A stretch of 64,000 nucleotides of DNA, taken from assembly GCF_049340185.1 (NCBI RefSeq), contig NZ_JBMPPC010000002.1, positions 1 to 64,000 of the forward strand. Reading direction: 5' to 3'. The DNA is from Undibacterium sp049340185. Its GTDB lineage: Bacteria > Pseudomonadota > Gammaproteobacteria > Burkholderiales > Burkholderiaceae_D. Under the pieces are notes generated by a model. The model saw only the letters and a list, made by a program, of their open reading frames with translations. It was not told the DNA's origin and did not search any database. A program made the position numbers and the translations under genes. Of this stretch, positions 18,772 to 27,216 are shown piece after piece (the first letter of the stretch is position 1; the number at the start of each line of letters is the position of its first letter).

Positions 18772-19544
18772 AGGTAACCACCATCAACGTTAATACAGGC
18801 GCCAGTGGTATAGCTTGCGGCCTGCGACGCGAGATACAGGACAGTGCCCGCCATCTCGCTAGGTTCGGCAATCCGTTTCATCGGAATACGGCTTAAGGCT
18901 TTTTCCAGAATCACCGGATTGTGAAATAAAGCAGAGGCAAATTTAGTATCGGTTGCGCCAGGTAATAAGGCATTGGCACGGACACCCATGGGGGCACATT
19001 CCAGCGCAAACGATTTAGTCATGGCGATAACTGCAGCCTTGGTGATGGAATAGATACCTTGCATTGCCCCAGGAATCACGCCGTTGACAGAAGCAACGTT
19101 GACGATGCTGCCACCACCATTTTTTGCCATCAATTTGACACCGGCGGATGACATGAAGAAGTAGCCGCGGATATTCACATCCACCGTTTTTTGAAAGGCA
19201 CCGGCATCGGTCTCCGTGATGTGACCAAAGTAAGGATTGGTTGCGGCATTGTTGACCAGAATATCGAGTCGTCCGTGCGCAGCCTCGATATCGGCAAACA
19301 AGGCGTCGATCTGCGCCATCTCACCGATGTGGCAGGCACGTGCTTCCGCCTTGCCACCAGCAGCTTTGATGGCGGCGACAACCGTCTCACAGGCATCGGC
19401 CTTGCGACTAGACACAATCACGGTGGCGCCATGCGCTGCCAGCGTTTTTGCCACTTCTTCACCAATGCCGCGACTGGCACCGGTGACGAGCGCGACTTTG
19501 CCGCTCAGATCAAATAGATCAACCACATCAGTCGAATTTGCCAT
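18762..19544 (-). CDS. SDR family oxidoreductase (NADP-type)
   Basis: A 260-residue short-chain dehydrogenase with TGASRGIG (21-28), NNAA (98-101) and the catalytic set S152, Y165, K169 (YSITK). The SSRK motif at 46-49, with a basic residue after strand 2, favours NADP(H). A GGAG ribosome site lies 7 bases before the ATG. The gene starts 10 bases after the histidine-phosphatase-like gene and runs into the acyl-CoA dehydrogenase gene, so the three are probably co-transcribed. Its last codons overlap an 8-bp tandem repeat. Confidence 0.9.
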   Translation of the reverse strand: MANSTDVVDLFDLSGKVALVTGASRGIGEEVAKTLAAHGATVIVSSRKADACETVVAAIKAAGGKAEARACHIGEMAQIDALFADIEAAHGRLDILVNNAATNPYFGHITETDAGAFQKTVDVNIRGYFFMSSAGVKLMAKNGGGSIVNVASVNGVIPGAMQGIYSITKAAVIAMTKSFALECAPMGVRANALLPGATDTKFASALFHNPVILEKALSRIPMKRIAEPSEMAGTVLYLASQAASYTTGACINVDGGYLIS

Positions 19545-19554
19545 GCGCCAGCTC

Positions 19555-20289
19555 CTATACGTAGGTAATATGTTTGGGGAGATTTAATTGTTCAAGATGA
19601 GAAAAATTATTCAGGTAAGCAAGCGCCAGTTTGGCGGGCTTACCTTCCGATGGCGGCTGTAAGTGAAGACGTGTCACAGCACTGTTTACCAGCGACCAGT
19701 TCAGTTCAGAAAACTTCGCGTCGGGAAAACCCAGCACATGCTGACAAATGGCAGAGATCGTGCCACCCGAGGTAAATATCACGATGTTTTTTGCAGTATC
19801 AGGATGGTGAATCTGACGCTCTAATGCAGTAATGCAACGCAGGCGAAAAGCCATCCAGGTTTCTGAATATTCGTGATCAAACTGCCCTGACATCCAGCGC
19901 GTAATCGCTTGTGCAAAAATATCTTGAAACGCCTGCTTGCCATTTGGGGTCGTAAGCAGGAACCGTTTTACCTCAGCCGGATCATCGAAGGCGGGCACAT
20001 GTTTGGCCAATACTTCATGATGGTTGTACTCGTTAAAGTCGGGGTCACACTCCCAGTCTGCGACATTGAGCCTGTCTTCGGTTATGCCCTGCAAGCAAGC
20101 GATCGCCGTACGCGCAGTCTGTACATGACGGTGCAATTTACCTGTGACTACCCGCGATACTGCCAGATCGCGTGCTGCCCACCAGCGCCCCAGATGCTGC
20201 GCCTGCTCCTTGCCCAACTCAGATAGCTGATCATAATTTTGCTTACCGAAGGACGCCTGTCCATGCCGAACCAGATAAATTTGTGCCAT
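19555..20289 (-). CDS. Histidine phosphatase-like protein, second His missing
   Basis: A 244-residue member of the phosphoglycerate-mutase/histidine-phosphatase superfamily. The first motif is intact (LVRHGQAS, R8 and H9), as is R54 in KLHRHVQTA. The second catalytic His, normally in a SHGG motif, is replaced: the strand reads IFTSGGTIS (173-176). This may alter or remove phosphatase activity, though related annotated proteins may share it. It is the first gene of the acyl-CoA cluster, with the SDR starting 10 bases later. The LysR gene diverges 104 bases away and probably regulates it. Confidence 0.82.
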   Translation of the reverse strand: MAQIYLVRHGQASFGKQNYDQLSELGKEQAQHLGRWWAARDLAVSRVVTGKLHRHVQTARTAIACLQGITEDRLNVADWECDPDFNEYNHHEVLAKHVPAFDDPAEVKRFLLTTPNGKQAFQDIFAQAITRWMSGQFDHEYSETWMAFRLRCITALERQIHHPDTAKNIVIFTSGGTISAICQHVLGFPDAKFSELNWSLVNSAVTRLHLQPPSEGKPAKLALAYLNNFSHLEQLNLPKHITYV

Positions 20290-20353
20290 TGCGACGACCC
20301 TTCAGTTTGCAGAGCGAATTCAGAATGAGTCGAGTGTAAGGCTCAGGATATAA

Positions 20354-20379
20354 TTGATCAAATAAATAGTTATTATCAA
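20354..20379. promoter_or_regulatory. Candidate LysR operator
   Basis: TTGAT and ATCAA arms separated by 16 A/T bases, in the 104-base divergent gap between the LysR gene and the acyl-CoA cluster. Its position fits autoregulation and control of the cluster; the arms are short, so this is tentative. Confidence 0.4.
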
Positions 20380-20393
20380 GTTAAATTAATTTC

Positions 20394-21308
20394 ATGCATA
20401 TTTCAAAAGTCGATCTGAATCTGTTCACGGTATTTGAGGCTATCTATACCGAGGGCAGCGTGACCCGCGCAAGCCAGAAGCTGTTTCTGACGCAACCAGC
20501 GATCAGTCACGCACTGAACAGGCTGCGCGTCATCTTTGAAGACCCCCTATTCACCCGCCAAGGGCATGCCATGGTTTCTACACCATTGGCACGCAGCATC
20601 ATAGAACCCGTAAGACAAGCGTTACGCGGTTTGGAAGTTACTCTGGCGGATGCAGGCAAGTTCGACGCGATGCTGGCGAACAAGCAATTCAATCTGGCTT
20701 TGCGTGACGTTTTGGAATCAACGGTACTACCGCCTTTACTCAAGAACATCACGGAGCAAGCGCCACAGGTCAGCCTTGCGGCGATTCAGGTCGAGCGCCG
20801 CGAACTCGTCAGCGAACTTGCCGCAGGGAGCATTGATCTGGCGATTGATATGTTATTACCCTTACCGAATGAAATCCGCCGTCAAAAAATAGTGCAAGAC
20901 ACCACCGTCGTCATCGCACGCAAAGACCATCCAGCAATTAAAAAAGGCAAGTTAGACCTAGATACTTATTTGCAAGCAGAGCATGTACTCGCCAGTTCAA
21001 GACGGAAGGGTATGGGATTGGAAGATTTTGAATTGAGCCGCCTCGGCTTGCAAAGACGCATACGGCTGCGCTGCCAGCACTATTTTGCGGCTTGTCGTGT
21101 CGCCAGTCAGACAGATCTGTTGCTCACCATGCCGGAAGGCTACGCACGGATTGCGAATCAACAGTTTGACAATCAGATTTTGTCGTTTCCATTACCAATG
21201 CCGTCCTGGGATGTGTATTTGTATTGGCATGAGAACGTAGAAAACGATCCAGCTAATCGCTGGCTGCGCGAGCAAGTCACCGCAGGGTTTTTGACAAAAA
21301 CCAAATAA
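20394..21308 (+). CDS. LysR family transcriptional regulator
   Basis: A 304-residue LysR regulator. The N-terminal winged helix-turn-helix reads LNLFTVFEAIYTEGSVTRAS followed by QPAISHALNRLR (about 35-46), then the dimerisation helix and a periplasmic-binding-like effector domain from about 90. Its divergent position next to the histidine-phosphatase-SDR-ACAD-SDR-ligase cluster suggests it controls that cluster in response to a pathway acid or CoA ester. The effector cannot be identified. It has no gene close downstream on its strand. Confidence 0.92.
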   Translation: MHISKVDLNLFTVFEAIYTEGSVTRASQKLFLTQPAISHALNRLRVIFEDPLFTRQGHAMVSTPLARSIIEPVRQALRGLEVTLADAGKFDAMLANKQFNLALRDVLESTVLPPLLKNITEQAPQVSLAAIQVERRELVSELAAGSIDLAIDMLLPLPNEIRRQKIVQDTTVVIARKDHPAIKKGKLDLDTYLQAEHVLASSRRKGMGLEDFELSRLGLQRRIRLRCQHYFAACRVASQTDLLLTMPEGYARIANQQFDNQILSFPLPMPSWDVYLYWHENVENDPANRWLREQVTAGFLTKTK

Positions 21309-21355
21309 GATTTACGCAAACTCTATTTGATTTTTCTTGGAGAAATCTCAGAAAA

Positions 21356-21712
21356 TTATTTCGTCGACTTATTCGGGTCTGAATCAACTTGCGGGTCAGG
21401 CAATAAACACGCGTCGACAATTTGCAAATCATTATCTTTTGCAAAACTAAGAACGAAGTGGTAGGCCAGCGGTTCAATCTCACGCAAGGCCTCATTCACG
21501 ACAACAGAGCGCACACCATTCAACAAAATAGGACGTACAAACGGCGAGTAAATCAGGTGCGAGTTTCTCCCTGCATCAGGGCGAAAACAGGACATGGCAC
21601 CGCACAGGCGCTCAGCCCAATCGCTGGGACGAAACTGTTTTCCATCACTGGTAACTCCTTGGATGAAAAATTCGCGTATCGGTGATGAAGTGTTTTTGAT
21701 GGAATCGGCCAT
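21356..21712 (-). CDS. DUF3579 domain protein
   Basis: A 118-residue cytoplasmic protein of the betaproteobacterial DUF3579 family, function unknown. Conserved blocks EFFIQGVTSDGKQFRPSDW, AERLCGAMS, and EIEPLAYHFVLSFAKDND are all present. I place the start at the ATG of MADSIKN (21712) because the family begins there. The open frame extends to a TTG at 21781 without conserved sequence. It is convergent with the LysR gene, with 47 bases between. Confidence 0.82.
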   Translation of the reverse strand: MADSIKNTSSPIREFFIQGVTSDGKQFRPSDWAERLCGAMSCFRPDAGRNSHLIYSPFVRPILLNGVRSVVVNEALREIEPLAYHFVLSFAKDNDLQIVDACLLPDPQVDSDPNKSTK

Positions 21713-21971
21713 GTGATCGGCTTGCTCTGAACCTAAGAAGACAACCTGGCATCCATTGTAGGTCGGTAAACCTTGCGCCAAGCTTTCAAATAACCTGAGT
21801 ATTATATCTTATAGAAGACTTGATTCAAAAACTGATCGCAGATAAACCCGTTTTGATGCATGCGAAGAAATGTTACCCACTAACTATAGTGTATTTACGA
21901 ACTTAGTAAAGCTTACTGGCAGAATGACTCGGTAAAACAGTAACAAAACTACGGGTCGAACTGTTCAATAA

Positions 21972-22006
21972 GAAAAAGGCTTGCCGGAATACGCAAGCCT
22001 TTTTTA
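21972..22006. terminator. Terminator near yiaA-like gene end
   Basis: AAAAAGGCTTGC stem, 8-base loop and GCAAGCCTTTTT stem, symmetric with A- and T-runs. It lies 30 bases past the minus-strand YiaA-like stop. Confidence 0.9.
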
Positions 22007-22035
22007 TCGCCTTGACACAGATGCAAACTCTCGCG

Positions 22036-22473
22036 TCAAGCATCCTCAGAGGAAAGGTCCGAAGCACTCATTTCAGTTTTGAACAGCGCTGCATCCCGGA
22101 CATTTTTTTGCACCGCTACGGCCGCAAACAAACTCAGTACGTAGGACATCGCGTAAAAACCTTTTTCGCTCAGGACAATCGTTGCATTCCACAAACCCAC
22201 AGCAAGTAAAAGCAAGGCGGCACCAACCGATAACCAGCACAATCCAAAGTACAGCCCCGTCACTGGAATACCTTCCTGTTTGTCACGCACGGATTTTTGT
22301 AAAGAAATCGCAGAGAACAGTCCATATAAAATGAGGGTGAAGTAATAACCTTTTTCATTCAGCTGCATAGTCGCATTCCACAGACCAATTGAATAAGTAA
22401 GGGCACCGATAAACAGGGCAAGCCAGGACGCACCGATAAATGCGCCGGATGGGGCGCTTTGTTTTAGTTTCAA
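22036..22473 (-). CDS. yiaA: YiaA/YiaB-type inner-membrane protein
   Basis: A 145-residue inner-membrane protein made of two tandem YiaAB two-helix units: SIGLWNATMQLNEKGYY (about 28-45) and AVGLWNATIVLSEKGFY (about 91-107), each flanked by hydrophobic helices. Four membrane segments are expected. Its function is unknown. The start codon is TTG; it is supported by an AAGGA ribosome site 6 bases upstream and no ATG lies in the conserved region. It follows the CobD-like gene on the same strand. Confidence 0.87.
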   Translation of the reverse strand: MKLKQSAPSGAFIGASWLALFIGALTYSIGLWNATMQLNEKGYYFTLILYGLFSAISLQKSVRDKQEGIPVTGLYFGLCWLSVGAALLLLAVGLWNATIVLSEKGFYAMSYVLSLFAAVAVQKNVRDAALFKTEMSASDLSSEDA

Positions 22474-22557
22474 TTGATTTCCTTCAGTCTTTTTTGCAAT
22501 GCTGCAATAAGTAAATTAAATATATCTTACCTGCGTGAAAAGGGACGCACGGCAAAT

Positions 22558-23508
22558 TTATAACCAAACCGCAAAGGAGAGCAATAACAACAGCAGCATC
22601 CACAACAATAATGCCCGCCAGACCAGCCCGACGGCACTTTGCAATGATCTTGGTGAAGCTTCCGCACCTGGCTGGCTTTCGATATCCAGACTGTCAACAT
22701 CCACGGCACTGGCATCAGCGCTCAATACCATCGCTTTTGCTTCAGGTTCGCCAAGACGTACCCCCAAGGCGCCACCACCCGCCGACAGAATGATGCCTAC
22801 CAGTTCATCTGACCAGCGGTCAGCATAATTACGCCATGAGTACACTGCGTCCTCAAAATTACCTACGACAGCAAATGCAATCGCCGTAAGATGCGCCGGG
22901 ATCCAGTCTATCCAATAAAAAATTTTCGTTGCATATTGCCCGAACTCTTCGTTCTTCATATGTTCTGGCTCATTCCAGGCTCGTGCCAGGTACTCGGCAA
23001 CACGGTACATTACGGCACAAGCTGGCCCAACCGGCATCAGAAACCAAAAAAATACACCGAATACATTACGGTGAGTCGCGATCAGTGAGCGCTCAACCGC
23101 GATCCTGGAAATTTCAGAGATATCCATGCCGGACGTATCGAGATGCGTCCATTCGGCGAGATGTGCTTTAGCCGCATCTTCGTCACCGGAGCTCAGTGCC
23201 AGCTGGATGGAGGTGAAATAATGGCTGTAGCGTCGGAAACCGAGAGTCAGATAAACGATCAGCACATTCCATGCAAGCGCTGCAAATGGATTGATACGCA
23301 AACACAACCAATAGATCAATGCCGTAGGTAAAGTCAGTGCGATAACGAGTATCCACCATCCCATGCGACCGTGTTTGGCCTTACCTGCGTTACACCACGA
23401 CTCGATCTTTTCTGCCAGATTTTGTACCTGTAAATAAATCGGATTGTCGACCCGCAAAGGTTTCAATTGTTCGATCAGGAGCGCACAAAGTATGGAAATG
23501 AATGTCAT
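22558..23508 (-). CDS. CobD/CbiB-like integral membrane protein
   Basis: A 316-residue membrane protein with similarity to the CobD/CbiB family (adenosylcobinamide-phosphate synthase in cobalamin assembly). No other cobalamin gene is nearby, so a cobalamin role is uncertain; related betaproteobacterial proteins are annotated only as CobD/CbiB family. Several hydrophobic segments are visible (near the start, and at about 50-95, 160-185 and 230-255). The chosen ATG (23508) starts MTFISILCALLIEQLKPL, where homologues usually begin. An in-frame ATG at 23598 would add 30 unconserved residues. It lies downstream of the Nudix CoA pyrophosphatase gene. Confidence 0.75.
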   Translation of the reverse strand: MTFISILCALLIEQLKPLRVDNPIYLQVQNLAEKIESWCNAGKAKHGRMGWWILVIALTLPTALIYWLCLRINPFAALAWNVLIVYLTLGFRRYSHYFTSIQLALSSGDEDAAKAHLAEWTHLDTSGMDISEISRIAVERSLIATHRNVFGVFFWFLMPVGPACAVMYRVAEYLARAWNEPEHMKNEEFGQYATKIFYWIDWIPAHLTAIAFAVVGNFEDAVYSWRNYADRWSDELVGIILSAGGGALGVRLGEPEAKAMVLSADASAVDVDSLDIESQPGAEASPRSLQSAVGLVWRALLLWMLLLLLLSFAVWL

Positions 23509-23624
23509 GGTGAGATAGTTTAAATCGTTTCCAGCTTGAAATGGATTTGTTAATGCGGCAAGTGTAAACTGATTTAGCTGGTTTATGAAGCCCAGCATTA
23601 TTGCGAGCCTAAGCGCTTACTGCC

Positions 23625-24290
23625 TTATGCCCGCAAAAAATGAAATAAGTTACGTAACATGCCTGCCGTTGCTCCCCAGATAAAGTGCTCACCGTAGGGC
23701 ATCGCATAGAAAGTTCTCTGACCTTTTCCGTCAGGCAAATCAATTATGCGGCGCTGATGATGGCATCCATCCATTAAAAAAGACAAGGGCACTTCGAATA
23801 ATGAGGCGACCTCAAAAGGATCTGTTTTTAAATCAAACGGAGGCTGCACTAATGACACAACCGGTGTGACCTGATAACCAGTACCAGTCTTATAATCGGG
23901 CAATACGCCAAGAACATTTACGTGCCTGCGGTGCAGGCCAATTTCTTCCTCAGTCTCGCGCAAGGCAGTCTCGATCGCTGACCGATCGCTATCCTCAAAC
24001 CTGCCACCGGGAAAACTTATTTGCCCCGCGTGATCATTCAAATGGGCCGCCCGGTGGGTCAGCAACAGAGTTAAGCCCGTGTCGCGCAACACAAGGGGCA
24101 TCAATACTGAAGCAGGTTTAAAGCTGCGAATCGTCGAGAGCAAATGCTCATCAGTTGTTTCCGGAGTCCAAACTCCCGGCTGTGCAAAACGCTGTTTTAG
24201 CCATGCTGAGGATAAATGGGATTCTGGTACGGCATCCTCTCCCGCAACAGAGTGCACAGGCAATTCCTCTGGATTGAACTTCAATTTCAC
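23625..24290 (-). CDS. nudL: CoA pyrophosphatase (Nudix)
   Basis: A 221-residue Nudix hydrolase that cleaves CoA or its esters to phosphopantetheine and 3',5'-ADP. The Nudix box runs from GGRFEDSD through ALRETEEEIGL, with the REXXEE core. The upstream ASVLMPLVLR and LTHRAAHLNDHAGQISFPGG segments match the UPF0035/CoA-diphosphatase signature. The start is GTG with GGAAG upstream. It follows rplS after a terminator, so it is probably transcribed partly by read-through. Confidence 0.9.
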   Translation of the reverse strand: MKLKFNPEELPVHSVAGEDAVPESHLSSAWLKQRFAQPGVWTPETTDEHLLSTIRSFKPASVLMPLVLRDTGLTLLLTHRAAHLNDHAGQISFPGGRFEDSDRSAIETALRETEEEIGLHRRHVNVLGVLPDYKTGTGYQVTPVVSLVQPPFDLKTDPFEVASLFEVPLSFLMDGCHHQRRIIDLPDGKGQRTFYAMPYGEHFIWGATAGMLRNLFHFLRA

Positions 24291-24359
24291 ACCGACTTCC
24301 TTAATTAAACTACTCGGGGCTTTTAGTGATGAGCTAATATTTATTTCATTTCAAAATGC

Positions 24360-24389
24360 AAAAAAGGGACGCCGAGGCATCCCTTTTTT
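24360..24389 (-). terminator. Terminator after rplS
   Basis: On the minus strand: GGGATGCC, a 2-base loop, GGCGTCCC and a T6 run, 20 bases after the rplS stop. One G-T type mismatch in the stem. Confidence 0.85.
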
Positions 24390-24409
24390 GCAACGCATGA
24401 CAAACAATA

Positions 24410-24793
24410 TTACTCTGCTTTCGCAGCTGCTGTCTTACGTGTTGGCAATTTCTCTTTAATACGAGCAGATTTGCCTGAACGTTCACGCAAATAGTACAAC
24501 TTAGCGCGACGTACATCACCGCGACGTTTAACTTCGATCGAAGCGATCAGCGGAGAATACAATTGGAATGTACGCTCAACGCCTTCACCAGATGAAATTT
24601 TACGAACGATGAAGTTTGAATTCAAACCACGGTTACGACGGGAGATGACAACACCTTCGTAAGCCTGTGCACGCTTACGAGTGCCTTCAACTACGTTGAC
24701 GTTAACAACTACTGTATCGCCAGGAGCGAATACAGGGATATTTTTGCCGAGGCGTGCAATTTCTTCTGCCTCTAATTTTTGGATCAGATCCAT
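24410..24793 (-). CDS. rplS: 50S ribosomal protein L19
   Basis: L19 lies at the 30S-50S interface. The 127-residue protein shows the family blocks FAPGDTVVVNVNVVEG, AYEGVVISRRNRGLNSNF, VRKISSGEGVERTFQLYSP and RRGDVRRAKLYYLR. An AGGAG ribosome site lies 5 bases before the ATG. It is the last gene of the rpsP-rimM-trmD-rplS operon and is followed by a terminator. The C-terminal tail is Ala/Lys-rich, as common in this group. Confidence 0.98.
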   Translation of the reverse strand: MDLIQKLEAEEIARLGKNIPVFAPGDTVVVNVNVVEGTRKRAQAYEGVVISRRNRGLNSNFIVRKISSGEGVERTFQLYSPLIASIEVKRRGDVRRAKLYYLRERSGKSARIKEKLPTRKTAAAKAE

Positions 24794-24908
24794 TTTTTAC
24801 TCCTGATACCATCTTGCTGACGCTATACCTGCTGTGCTCAGTAGAGGATGGGGTTAAACAAGCAGGTCAATACCTGCACTTAAAGTCAGATCCTAGGAAA
24901 TGACTGAA

Positions 24909-25658
24909 CTACAAACTACTCAAAAACTTCTCGTCAGCCTTGCTCAGCAAACCTGCATCACGCGCCTGAATAATCAGGTCGGGGCGTTTGCGCAGGCTCG
25001 CTTCCAACGATTGTTCACGACGCCATTTTTCAATGTCAGCATGATTTCCCCCCATCAAGACGGCAGGAACTGGAATTTCTTCAAATACATCCGGTCTGGT
25101 GTAATGCGGGCAATCAAGGAGGCCATTTACAAAACTATCCTGTACGGCAGAATCATCATCATGCAAAACCCCTGGCAATTGCCTGATGACGGCATCCATC
25201 AACGCCATCGCTGGAATCTCACCACCAGATAATACAAAATCGCCTAGACTAACTTCCTCGTCTACATACTGATTAAGCAAACGCTGATCAACCGCTTCGT
25301 ACCGGCCACAGAGTAAAACAACACCATCCAGTTGCGATAACTCCATCACACGTCGATGCGTCAAAAGACGTCCCTGCGGTGACAGATAAATTACTTTGGA
25401 AGCAGCATTATTTCCGGACTGTACCTGACGCTGTTTTGCTGCATCAATTGCTAACTGCAGAGGTTTAGCCAGCATCACCATACCAGGACCCCCACCATAA
25501 GGCCGGTCATCCACGGTACGATGTCTATCTGTTGTGAAGTCACGGGGATTCCACAGAGATATAGCACACTTTCCCTGTTCAAAAGCACGACGAGTGACGC
25601 CGGACTTGGTCAGCGCAGCAAACATTTCAGGAAACAATGTAATGACATCAAACTGCAT
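24909..25658 (-). CDS. trmD: tRNA (guanine-N1)-methyltransferase
   Basis: TrmD makes m1G37 in tRNAs and prevents frameshifting. The 249-residue protein has the SPOUT trefoil-knot motifs DDRPYGGGPGMVM (about 50-62), YLSPQGR, LLCGRYEAVDQR and the LGDFVLSGGEIPA block. An AAAGG ribosome site lies upstream of the ATG. It is the third gene of the classic ribosomal operon, between rimM and rplS. Confidence 0.98.
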   Translation of the reverse strand: MQFDVITLFPEMFAALTKSGVTRRAFEQGKCAISLWNPRDFTTDRHRTVDDRPYGGGPGMVMLAKPLQLAIDAAKQRQVQSGNNAASKVIYLSPQGRLLTHRRVMELSQLDGVVLLCGRYEAVDQRLLNQYVDEEVSLGDFVLSGGEIPAMALMDAVIRQLPGVLHDDDSAVQDSFVNGLLDCPHYTRPDVFEEIPVPAVLMGGNHADIEKWRREQSLEASLRKRPDLIIQARDAGLLSKADEKFLSSL

Positions 25659-25705
25659 ATCGCATGCCTTTCGATCTCAGAAAACTATTTCTCATTGCAG
25701 CACGC

Positions 25706-26263
25706 TTAATAATCCAAGCCCCAGTCGACGATAATTTTGGCGCTCTTCAGATCAACCTCTTTGATAAAGCTGTCTACGAAGGGAATCAACCGTTCCGATT
25801 TAGCCAAATCAGCCTCAGAGACGTTAGCTGCTGCAACCCGTAAAATAGGATGAGCACCATTATCCATCAAGTCTCTGACCTGACCTAAGTCTTCACCTTG
25901 CAAGTTGTGCACTGATGCGCCAATCAGATCCACCCAGTAGAACTCTCCATCCGGTAAGACTGGGAAATGACTACGGGGAATCTTAACAATTGTGCCCTTG
26001 AGCGCTTCCGCTGCATTTCTGTCAGCGACGCCTATTAGTCTCGCAACAACATCCTCGCCGTGAATCTTGGACTCCATGCGATCAACATCGTGCAATTCAG
26101 GCCATATTTTCGCATTCTCCAGCCACCATGTTTTGGCGCTGAGCAACGCATCGGCATCATTGGAGTAAGGGTGCACTCTTACCCAACCATGAATGCCGTA
26201 TGCCCCCGAGACGTAGCCCACTAGGACTAAATCTTCAGGAACATGCACTCCAACTGATATCAC
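25706..26263 (-). CDS. rimM: Ribosome maturation factor RimM
   Basis: RimM helps assemble the 30S head domain and binds S19. The 185-residue protein has the N-terminal RimM block LVLVGYVSGAYGIHGWVRVHPYS and the PRC-barrel-like C-terminal domain with GEFYWVDLIGASVHNLQGEDLGQV. The start codon is GTG at 26263, 21 bases after the rpsP stop; another in-frame GTG lies five codons later. It is the second gene of the operon. Confidence 0.97.
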   Translation of the reverse strand: MISVGVHVPEDLVLVGYVSGAYGIHGWVRVHPYSNDADALLSAKTWWLENAKIWPELHDVDRMESKIHGEDVVARLIGVADRNAAEALKGTIVKIPRSHFPVLPDGEFYWVDLIGASVHNLQGEDLGQVRDLMDNGAHPILRVAAANVSEADLAKSERLIPFVDSFIKEVDLKSAKIIVDWGLDY

Positions 26264-26284
26264 TTGCTAACAATCAGGCAGCAA

Positions 26285-26536
26285 TTAAGCTGCAGCTTTG
26301 CCAGATTGCGCTACCAGACGAGCAACTGCTGGTGACAATTGTGCACCAACGCCTTGCCAGTAAGCCAGACGATCTGCTGCAACACGTACTGTCTCAGCAT
26401 TACCATTTGCGATCGGATTGTAAAAACCGATGCGCTCGATGAAACGACCATCACGACGATTGCGTGAATCTGTTGCAACGATATTGTAGAAAGGGCGCTT
26501 TTTTGCGCCACCACGAGCTAAACGAATAACGACCAT
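26285..26536 (-). CDS. rpsP: 30S ribosomal protein S16
   Basis: An 83-residue S16 protein. MVVIRLARGGAKKRPFY and the following DSRNRRDGRFIERIGFYNP are diagnostic. A GGAAA ribosome site lies 5 bases before the ATG. It is the first gene of the rpsP-rimM-trmD-rplS operon, with a good sigma-70 promoter directly upstream. Confidence 0.98.
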   Translation of the reverse strand: MVVIRLARGGAKKRPFYNIVATDSRNRRDGRFIERIGFYNPIANGNAETVRVAADRLAYWQGVGAQLSPAVARLVAQSGKAAA

Positions 26537-26576
26537 AATATTTCCAAAAAATGTCTAAACGCGGAAAAAGCCGCAA

Positions 26577-26606
26577 ATTATAGCCTGCTTCGAGATCAAA
26601 CCGCAA
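26577..26606 (-). promoter_or_regulatory. Sigma-70 promoter of the rpsP operon
   Basis: On the minus strand: -35 TTGCGG (26606-26601), an 18-base spacer, and a perfect -10 TATAAT (26582-26577). It lies about 40 bases before rpsP; the leader holds a small GCGG/CCGC hairpin. Confidence 0.75.
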
Positions 26607-26733
26607 GCACTATCCAAGATTCAGTCGTGTTTTACCGACGATGTCCGGGCGACTAACCCAGCCGAGATTTGAGAATAAGCCAGCAGGGGGCATCGTCTTG
26701 CTCTAGAATCACGCATTACTTTGCAGAACACCT

Positions 26734-27150
26734 ATGAATACCATCCATAAAAACAAAACCATCACTACCCTGCTTGCCGCAACACTCGGAAGCGCGGGTC
26801 TGCACCGCTTCTATTTAAAAGGCAAGCAAGACATTTGGGGCTGGCTACACTTAGCAACACTACCATTGTCATGGCTGCTTGGTCATTTCTTTTTCGGCTC
26901 GCCACTACTTGTGACTGCAAGTCCATTTATCTTGTCATTTTTAATTGCTATGCTAGAAGCATTAGTACTTGGACTGACAGCCGATGAGAAATGGGATCAG
27001 CAATATAATGCGCAATCCGGGCAAACCAGTGAATCTTCATGGCCTTTAGCACTGATTTTAGTATTAAGTCTTGGGGTAGGAGCTTTTGCATTAATCGCCA
27101 CAATTGCACGCGCTTTTGACCTGTTATATACGGGTGGCTCTTTCGGCTGA
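26734..27150 (+). CDS. TM2/NINE domain membrane protein
   Basis: A 138-residue inner-membrane protein. The opening AATLGSAGLHRFYLKGKQDIWGW matches the TM2/NINE domain, in which a GxxGxHRFY turn links two helices. About four hydrophobic segments are visible (12-28, 36-52, 60-82 and 103-125). The function of this family is not known. It is a lone gene diverging from the rpsP operon and closed by a bidirectional terminator. Confidence 0.82.
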   Translation: MNTIHKNKTITTLLAATLGSAGLHRFYLKGKQDIWGWLHLATLPLSWLLGHFFFGSPLLVTASPFILSFLIAMLEALVLGLTADEKWDQQYNAQSGQTSESSWPLALILVLSLGVGAFALIATIARAFDLLYTGGSFG

Positions 27151-27165
27151 CATAAGAAACAATCT

Positions 27166-27198
27166 CAATAAAAAAGCGGCCTCAGCCGCTTTTTTATT
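27166..27198. terminator. Bidirectional terminator
   Basis: AATAAAAAA, GCGGC stem, CTCA loop, GCCGC stem and TTTTTTATT. It serves the TM2 gene (plus) and the acyl-CoA dehydrogenase gene (minus). Confidence 0.92.
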
Positions 27199-27216
27199 GT
27201 TTGATCAGCACACTAA

